DNA from: Paralichthys olivaceus | Lineage: Eukaryota > Chordata > Actinopteri > Pleuronectiformes > Paralichthyidae | Length of the DNA stretch: 64,000 nucleotides | Direction of reading: 5' to 3' | Assembly: GCF_024713975.1 (NCBI RefSeq) | Contig: NC_091099.1 | Span: 2,925,001 to 2,989,000 of the forward strand | In this document: in pieces, positions 56,871 through 64,000 of the stretch | Layout of the letters: each line of letters begins with the position of its first letter | Position numbering within the stretch: the stretch's first letter is position 1 | Program-made: the position numbers and the translations under genes | Notes under the pieces: model-generated | Seen by the model: the letters and a program-made list of their open reading frames with translations, nothing else | What the model was told of the DNA's origin: nothing | The model's database searches: none

Positions 56871-57969
56871 ACCTGGACTTTTTTTCTTAATGGTTGTGGG
56901 TTTGTCTCTATATCATTCTCTTTGACTAATTGTTTTCCCACTCGGTCTCGTCTGTGACTCCTCATGCAGGTGTTGACTTTAAAACAGACACAATGCTCAT
57001 ATTCAGGTTCATAAATGTAAGTATGGTTAGTACTTGGAAAGGTTTACATGCTCTAATGTTAAACACGTCACTTTCCTCACACTGTCCATTGCTGCAGCTC
57101 CACTTTTCAGCGTCTGTCTGAAACATTAATCTAGTCTGCTCTGATTGTTTGATTGGTAAACAGCCTCCAGCGTGTGGGGGAAATGTCGGGCTCCACCTGG
57201 CTTTGTTAGGGGACATTCCAGACTAGCCGCTAGGTGTGCATTATGCAAATGTGACATCACAATAGTATGGGAAGCATGGCCCGTACTACTGTGGAGGTGT
57301 TTCAGGAGCTTCAGTCGCTTCAGTGTTTTCTTTGGGGGAGAGGAGCTAACTTTACCACAGAGTTTAGACTTTTTTTAAAAACTTTTTTATAACTTTTACA
57401 TTCACATAACACATTAGAGAAAAGAAAAAACTAAAAAGCATCATATGCCTCCCTCAAGTATAAATTACGATTGCTTTTTGGATCACTATTAATAACTGGG
57501 GGTTATTAGGTAGGTTCCATTGTCAGCTGAAGCTGTGACCAAATATTTTTGTGATTTTAAAAAAAGAAAAAGATAATTTGTATGTAACACAACTTCAAGT
57601 AGAACCAAAGTAGTCCCTCGAAGGTGCTACAACAGACTGTGTGACCAGTCAAAGGTGTTATCGTATGGAGCATATGATGTCATACTGTTGGTATGATTCA
57701 TGTGTTGGAACAGCTGGTATTCATCTCTTCAGTTGAACTCTATTTCCTTCTAAAGTGATTTGCTGAGTGGATTGTTCACTGACTTCACTGTGAAGATTGC
57801 GTCAGTTACATTTGTTGTGTGCCTTCACGATCACTGAAGGGAGGACGCCAGACACGTGCACGTCTGGAAGAAGAGGCCAGTCACCCGATGTGCTCATGAC
57901 TCAACCTCATGTGTTCATTCAACTCCAAGATCATTTAGAGGATGCTGGTTGTGGTGCTGTTGAGCTGCA

Positions 57970-58032
57970 TTACTTTATAAAGACAGGTTCTCCTAATATT
58001 TTGGCCACCCTCATTGAAATCAGTGAGAAGGC
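57970..58032. repeat. Possible dispersed repeat relic
   Basis: GACAGGTTCTCCTAATATTTTGGCCACCC resembles a phrase frequent in teleost intergenic DNA. Limits and class are unclear. Confidence 0.35.
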
Positions 58033-58983
58033 ACAATAATAAACACACACATCTTTGTATGGTGCAATGCAGCTCCACAGCACCAGGAAATGAAACCTTT
58101 AAATGGTCATACAATTAAATGAACACATCTTTAACAGTTTCAACAAAACCTGAACATTATAACTTGCATAAATGCTGTTCTTAATCAAATCTGGTGTGCC
58201 ATCCTTTTAATTAAGGGGTTTGAAGTGTTTAATACTGATCAGCTATTAATCTGTTACTGAATGAAAAGTTGGAAACATTTGCTGAATTAGGTTTAAGCTG
58301 TGCCAATAAAAACAAACTGCTGGATTTTCATTTAATTTGCTGAGGATCTTTATTGTTCAAAATACTTTTCACCTCTTCACCTTTCTGCAGACACCTTTTG
58401 TCATGTCATACATTTACACAAACTATGCTGGAATACAAAAAACCAAAACGTGCAGATGTTACATAGATCTTCATAAGCATGTCTTCTGAATAAAATTGTT
58501 AAAATCAAGACAGACGGTAAAATAAATAACGTCAGTGAAACTTCACTGGAGAAAAAAACTCTTCTAACAGAGATATTTTGTGCATGTGGTGAGAAAAAGT
58601 AATTAGTAATGACAGGCTACTGGGAGGTACATTTTATGAAGAAACAACTAAAAAGAAGTCACCAGGAATTAAGCAAAATTAAAGATGAACATATATTTTA
58701 ATGCAAATTTGTTGTTGGACATTAGTGTTACATCATAAATAACAAAATAGGAACATTACAGGTCAATAATCCAGCATTTTGAACTTATTCATGTCATTGT
58801 CATAAAGTCATATTTATTTAATACATTTATAATTTGTTTTTAAATGCAATGTTGATGGCTTTAAATAATGGGACAGCAGTGGTTTGATCTGAACATGTTT
58901 TAAAATATATTTAAAGCCAGAAAACAATAAAAAACTAAACTGCAGTTGTAAGTTGCTGCTGATGAAATTACGAAGTGGTGAAT

Positions 58984-58984
58984 G

Positions 58985-59028
<44 letters not shown>
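58984..59028. repeat. (TAA)n microsatellite
   Basis: About 15 uninterrupted trinucleotide units in the NUTF2-EDC4 interval. Confidence 0.95.
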
Positions 59029-59029
<1 letters not shown>

Positions 59030-59124
59030 TAATGTTTTTTATTTCACTGCACCTTTTTGGACACCCAAGGACATATAACAAATAAACACATATAATTAAT
59101 ATATAAAAATGAACGTGAAAGCAA

Positions 59125-59180
59125 GTGGGTGAATCTGATTAAATAATTAAAGCCCAATTTAAAGCATCAAATATGAAGTA

Positions 59181-59215
<35 letters not shown>

Positions 59216-59267
59216 GGTGAATCTGATTAAATAATTAAAGCCCAATTTAAAGCATCAAATATGAAGT
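59125..59267. repeat. Tandem duplication of a 55-bp segment around an (AT)n run
   Basis: The 55 bp at 59125-59179 recur at 59213-59267, offset by 88 bp, with (AT)n at 59181-59212 between them and a second shorter AT run after. It lies just left of the EDC4 promoter. Confidence 0.85.
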
Positions 59268-59339
59268 TGTATATATATATGTTTTATAAATACATATATA
59301 AATATATATATCAGGGATGTTATTCATTGTGATGTTCAT

Positions 59340-59524
59340 TATGTTCGGAATCAGGGGTAGGAACCAACGCGCTGACTCATCGACAAGTCGGAACCTGCGG
59401 CGCGGACATGTCGGAAGTTTAGACGGTTGCTCTGGGTGAACGAAGTGAACAGTGACAGTCTCGCATCAAACCAGAAACTATTGTCTCCCCCCTAAATCTG
59501 CCCAGTCTCCCCTTTCCCTCACCC
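59340..59524 (+). promoter_or_regulatory. Promoter and 5' UTR of edc4
   Basis: Sequence changes at about 59340 from AT-rich repeat to CpG-rich DNA. It contains TGACTCA (AP-1 type, near 59372) and CGGAAG (ETS type, near 59410) followed by a plausible 5' UTR into the ATG at 59525. No TATA box is evident. Confidence 0.5.
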
Positions 59525-62500
59525 ATGGCGTCCGGCTCGGATATAGACATTGAGGGTGCGACCCAGCACCTCCGGGACATCCTCAAGCTCGACCGTCCCA
59601 GCAACAGCACCGGTGAGTCGGACCGGGAATTCAAAGCGGCTGCGCTGCTCTGCTCTAGGCCTCAGGAGCTAACGTTAGCTAGTTAGCATGCTAGCTCGCT
59701 AAAGTGAGTTGGTTTTAGCGCGCCGCTTTCCAGAAGGAGAATTAGCTCGACTGCAGTTTCACTGCGCGTAAACCAAAGGTTCCCGCGAGCACAATCTGGA
59801 TGCCACGACGCGTTTATGTTCGCTTTAATTTCCGCGGAGCGGCGGGTGTAGTTGGAGAAATACCAGAAAAGCTAACCACGTCGGGGGGGGAAAGTGTCCC
59901 ATCTTTCGAAATGTTAGCTAAGCTGCGAGCTAGCTCACGCCTCAGCCTGCTTTATCAAAGCCGAACCTTAAAGGTGCGGGAAAAGGTTGAATAGAGAATC
60001 AAACCTGTTTTTCTGCTCACTAGAGTCTCTGGTGCTGTTAATTCAACTTCACGTTAATATATCGCGTTTAGCCAAAACACTGCGCCGCTGTCGACACCAG
60101 CTCGAGGCTCCTAAACTGCGCACGAAGGTCGATCTTGGCTAATTTGGTTTTATTCGCTTCAGCTTTGTTTTTCGCTTTGCTTTCCTTCAACATAGCGCGC
60201 AGACATTTATTAAGTCACATGATGGTTGAGGTCCTGCTAAGAACACAGTCAGGGCCGGAGGAGTGAAAGGGAACATGGGTCATTATCATTGTCCCGGTTC
60301 TGCACAGACATTGTTTACCTCTTTGTTTCTGTGTTTCTACGTTTCAAAAGCAATGTAGTGTTCCTGCTCTGACATAATCCTCTATTCACACACTCACAGA
60401 TGATTCACTCATGTCTGCAAAGAAGTAGTATAGTGTGACATCTTTCATACACTAGTGTCTTCACTGTAGCAGCAGCACATATCCTTGTTTATTACTCAAC
60501 CACTTTTGTAATTTCAGTTTCGTTGTTAGGGCCAGGACACATATTTTATGATCTGTATTTCCCCAGGAAATCATAACCAAACAGAACGGGAACTTACAAG
60601 AAAGAGAAAGATGCAAACAGATTTTAAAACACCAAATAGGTTCTTAAGTATAAATCCTATTTCTTTCACTCTTTCTTATACAAGATACATGATTGCATAT
60701 GTGGTGTCCAATTTATACAGTTAAAAAAGCCTCCACATAAAACCTCCAGAGGGTTCGGTTCCACCCAGCCCTGTGCTGTGTCTTACCCCATTCTCTCTCC
60801 CTGTACTGCCCTGTCATTAAAAGGGACATGCCTAAAATATGTTTAAAAAAAGAAATATGCCTCCGCAGCATACAGCATTTGTTGGTAGGCTTAGTATTTT
60901 CTTGCTGGCTTTGTACATGTATACTTTCTACAGTGTATCCCAACATAACCTGTGCGTTCAATTTCTTCCCTCAGATGTACAATCAAGTGATGGTCAGAGA
61001 AAGCGTTCTTTTAATGGAGAGCTGAACGGGTTACTGGGGGCAGCGGGCCTTCTAGGAAGTGCTGACAGGTCAACCATGTCAGACTCCACCAGACCCATCT
61101 CCACAGACCTCTGCAGCACCCAGGAGAGTCAGATAATGTGAGTGAGGTTCTCATCATGTTAGCAGAGTCATATTTGTAAGTTTATTTTAAGAAATAAAAT
61201 CCATTTGGTGCATTTTCAGCTGCCTCTCTGGTGATGATGGGTCCACCGGTATCTCCATCACATCGAGCAATGTGGAGATTGTGGCAAGTCAAGACTCCAG
61301 CATCAACAGCAAGGCTCGAGGCAGCAACAAGGTACAAACTGCAATCAGCAGCTGCAACATGGATGTCTTTGGAAGTCTAAAAATCAGAATAGAAGTCGAG
61401 CTGCTGTGTACCTCAAGGGGATCTGTTTCTTTGATTTTTATAATGTTCAAAACCTGGTTCTGTGATTTCTCAATAAGTGAGACCTGTTTTTTTTTCTGTT
61501 CAGGTGAAAATTCAACCTGTTGCCAAGTATGACTGGGAACACAAGTATTATTACGGCAGACTGATTGCTGTGTCCAACTCCTTCCTCGCTTATGCCATCA
61601 GAGGTGAGAGTCCTTTTATTCCACCACCACCACTCCCTTGGTTTATGTTCTGTCTTTAAAATAAAAATGTCTTTCTTCAGGAGCCAACAACCATGCGATG
61701 ATTCGTGTGCTGAGTCTGGCTTTTGCTGAGCGTTCCCTGCTGAAGGGATTCACAGGGGCCGTCACAGATCTGGCTTTTGCCCACCTCGACTCATCTCTGT
61801 TGGGTTGTGTAGATGAGGCGGGCAACCTAATGGTCTGGCAACTCACCTGCACTGGAAACAAGATACTGTATCCTGACATGTGGAAAAAGATGTGTGGGAG
61901 AATCTGTGTGTGTGGATTTTACAGCCTCTATTTGTACTTTTTATATTTCTGTGTCTACTCACCATTTAAATACCAGCCTTTACCACTTGTGATTTCACCC
62001 ACTACTTTTGTCACAGTGGAGATAGTAGATCCTCCCAGTACTGGTTTTCTTTCCCATTTTCCTTAACTTATGTTCCACACAGAGATCAGATAGTGGTTCA
62101 TATTAGACGGCCAGATGAAACTCCACTGAACTCCCACAGGCGCCTCATCTGGTGTCCGTTCATTATGGATGACAACGAGGAGAACCAGGACGACACCAGC
62201 CAGACCTTGGCCCTTCTACATGAAGACAGGGTATCAGAAGCATTCCTTACTAAAACAGATTTTTAGAACAGAGTGAAAAGTAGGAAGTTATCTATGGAAT
62301 GTTCAGTTCCACACAATCATTTTAATTCTACAAAAAAGAGGGGACACTGAAGTCACATGAATACCGTCTGTCTGTATCACCATATATCAGAATCGATAAT
62401 TCATTTTGCTACCTCCTTCTTCTAGGCTGAGGTGTGGGACCTGGAAATCTTGAGAGCCAACAACAGCAGTTGGCCTGTCGATGCCACAGAACTAAAGGAT

Positions 62501-64000
62501 GGCCTCATCACAGTGAAGGGACATACTCAGGTAGGGATTGTTTTAAAACATGGTAAATACAGTACACTTATATGATCTTTGATGAAATACATACCACTTT
62601 GAAGTAAAGGTCATGTTCATTACTTGGGATGTTAAGTCTTGGCATAAACCTAACTTAAGCCAACACAAGGACAATAATTACAAATGGTATATTCTACCAT
62701 TTGGGATTGTTACATAGATTCCTTACTATACTTAGACTGTATATTTTTTTATGTCTGTCCCCCCCAGCGAGTCAGTGAAGGGGCCTTGTCTCCAGATGGA
62801 ACTGTGTTAGCCACAGCCAGCCATGATGGATACATCAAGTTCTGGCAGATATACATAGAAGGACGACAGGACACACCCAGGTAAAGAAGGAGCATGTGAT
62901 TTGAATGTGTGTGATTATTGTTTTCTTCACTGTTTCACTTTACTCTCTGTTTTCCAGATGTCTCCATGAATTGCAGCCTCACGGAGGACGTCCCCTCTCC
63001 TGCCTTCTTTTCTGTGACAACCACAAGAGGCAGGACCCAGAGTTAGTACAACACGGGTGCACACACAGCCTCCAGTGAAAACTGTGATATACATTTCATA
63101 ACATTAATCTCTGGTTGTTGCCATGTGATGTTTACTTCTTGCATTTTCTCTTTCTCCTTCATCACCTCTGGTTCTTTCTACTTTTTGTCTTTGCAGCGTT
63201 CCTTTCTGGCGTTTCCTCATAACGGGAGCTGATCAGAACCAGGAGTTGAAGATGTGGTGCACTGTTTCCTGGACCTGTCTACAGACCATCAGGTTATTCA
63301 ATTGGTTTATCATTACAGATATACCCTGTTATTGTATGGGAGAGAAAGATTTCTGTCAAATTGGAAATTTAGATCAGTGGACATGTCAAATTTATTTCAT
63401 GAGTCAATTGATTTAAGGTTGAATAATTCTGTTATCTGAAATAATGATTAATTCATTATTTTGCTTCAAATTCTAATGCTTCTGTTTCCTCTCTTAGGTT
63501 CTCTCCAGATCCGTTCAACTCCTCAGCTCTGCCAAGTTTGAAGGCCAGTCTGGACCTCGCTTCTGAGTATCTCATCCTCACTGACGTACAGAGGAAGGTC
63601 AGCACAATGTTTTAATTGTAGTTTTAGAAATAACCCCGATTAGAGTTTTAATAAATAATAAAAGTTAGTCTTCAATTGAAATTTTAAGCAATTTCCTGTG
63701 ATTTTTCTATCAATCAGTGTCATTGCAGCAACAACTGCATTAATCGTAACATGAACTTTGCCCTTTAGGGTTAAAATCCTTCTTCTGGAAATAGTTTCAG
63801 TTAATTTAACACCAATTAAATTAGTTCAAGCGTGGGTAAACCTTATCTCAGAGAGTCAGTTTGGTTTATCTTATTGAAAGGGTCATTCTTGATAGAACAA
63901 GGTATAATCAGTCCATGAAACCAGCCCAAAATGTCATTTCTACCTACTGACCGAGCCTGACTTCATACTTTGTTCCTGTCATTCTCTGCCAGGTTCTATA
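59525..64000 (+). CDS. edc4: Enhancer of mRNA-decapping protein 4 (EDC4/Ge-1), 5' part, cut by window end
   Basis: Exons 59525-59612, 60975-61137, 61220-61331, 61504-61603, 61681-61867, 62083-62230, 62426-62530, 62768-62880, 62958-63041, 63197-63292, 63498-63597 and 63993-64000 (incomplete) splice in frame to about 434 codons of an expected 1,400-odd. After a Ser-rich N-terminus (about residues 1-120) comes the WD40 domain, starting near VKIQPVAKYDWEHKYYYGRL and including SPDGTVLATASHDGYIKFWQ and PFWRFLITGADQNQELKMW. EDC4 is the P-body scaffold that holds DCP1a, DCP2 and XRN1 for 5' mRNA decapping; its C-terminal helical region lies beyond the window. The donor after 61867 (ACT|GTATCC) is weaker than the rest but is required by phase. 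Intron 1 is 1.36 kb; most others are short. Confidence 0.97.

Larger units (their letters stand above)
56043..59339. other. nutf2 3' UTR and nutf2-edc4 interval
   Basis: The NUTF2 3' UTR extends to about 56890. The rest is AT-rich unique DNA with a possible repeat relic near 57970-58032, a (TAA)n run and the 88-bp duplication. THAP11, which I recall as a near neighbour in human, is not present here. Confidence 0.7.

Overview
This is a vertebrate nuclear sequence, almost certainly from a ray-finned (teleost) fish. Its genes are split by GT-AG introns, it is full of long (TG)n and (GA)n microsatellites, and it carries fragments of dispersed repeats typical of teleosts. The proteins are close relatives of four human genes on 16q22. 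The exact species cannot be read from the sequence; a percomorph-like fish is an inference.

The right-hand 40 kb is gene-rich. RANBP10 runs on the minus strand (coding exons 44953 down to 24268, 14 exons, 618 aa). TSNAXIP1 is head to head with it on the plus strand (46127-49715, 10 exons as modelled). NUTF2 follows on the plus strand (54559-56042, 4 coding exons, 127 aa). The 5' third of EDC4 (from 59525) leaves through the right edge in its 12th exon. From memory of the human map this is the order RANBP10-TSNAXIP1-NUTF2-EDC4, without the CENPT and THAP11 that sit between TSNAXIP1 and NUTF2 in human. All exon boundaries were built by hand from splice sites and reading phase.

The left-hand 24 kb has no gene I can recognise. 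It holds microsatellites, four long purine/pyrimidine-biased tracts, poly-C runs, a MITE-like element with 22-bp inverted ends (21850-22086), islands that look like conserved noncoding DNA (about 12.1-13.0, 15.5-15.7, 18.2-18.6 and 22.9-23.3 kb), and two exon-like open segments (4243-4478 and 21119-21237) that I cannot assign.

The four genes are not one pathway. RANBP10 is a SPRY/LisH/CTLH scaffold of the CTLH ubiquitin-ligase family, TSNAXIP1 is a coiled-coil protein linked to testis and ciliated cells, NUTF2 imports RanGDP into the nucleus, and EDC4 is a P-body mRNA-decapping scaffold. The most interesting details are an RFX X-box and ZNF143-like sites in the RANBP10/TSNAXIP1 shared promoter, an apparently shortened TSNAXIP1, tandem splice acceptors, a hairpin across the NUTF2 stop codon, and an 18-copy 67-bp minisatellite upstream of NUTF2. 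I found no clear sign of a wholly new biological system.
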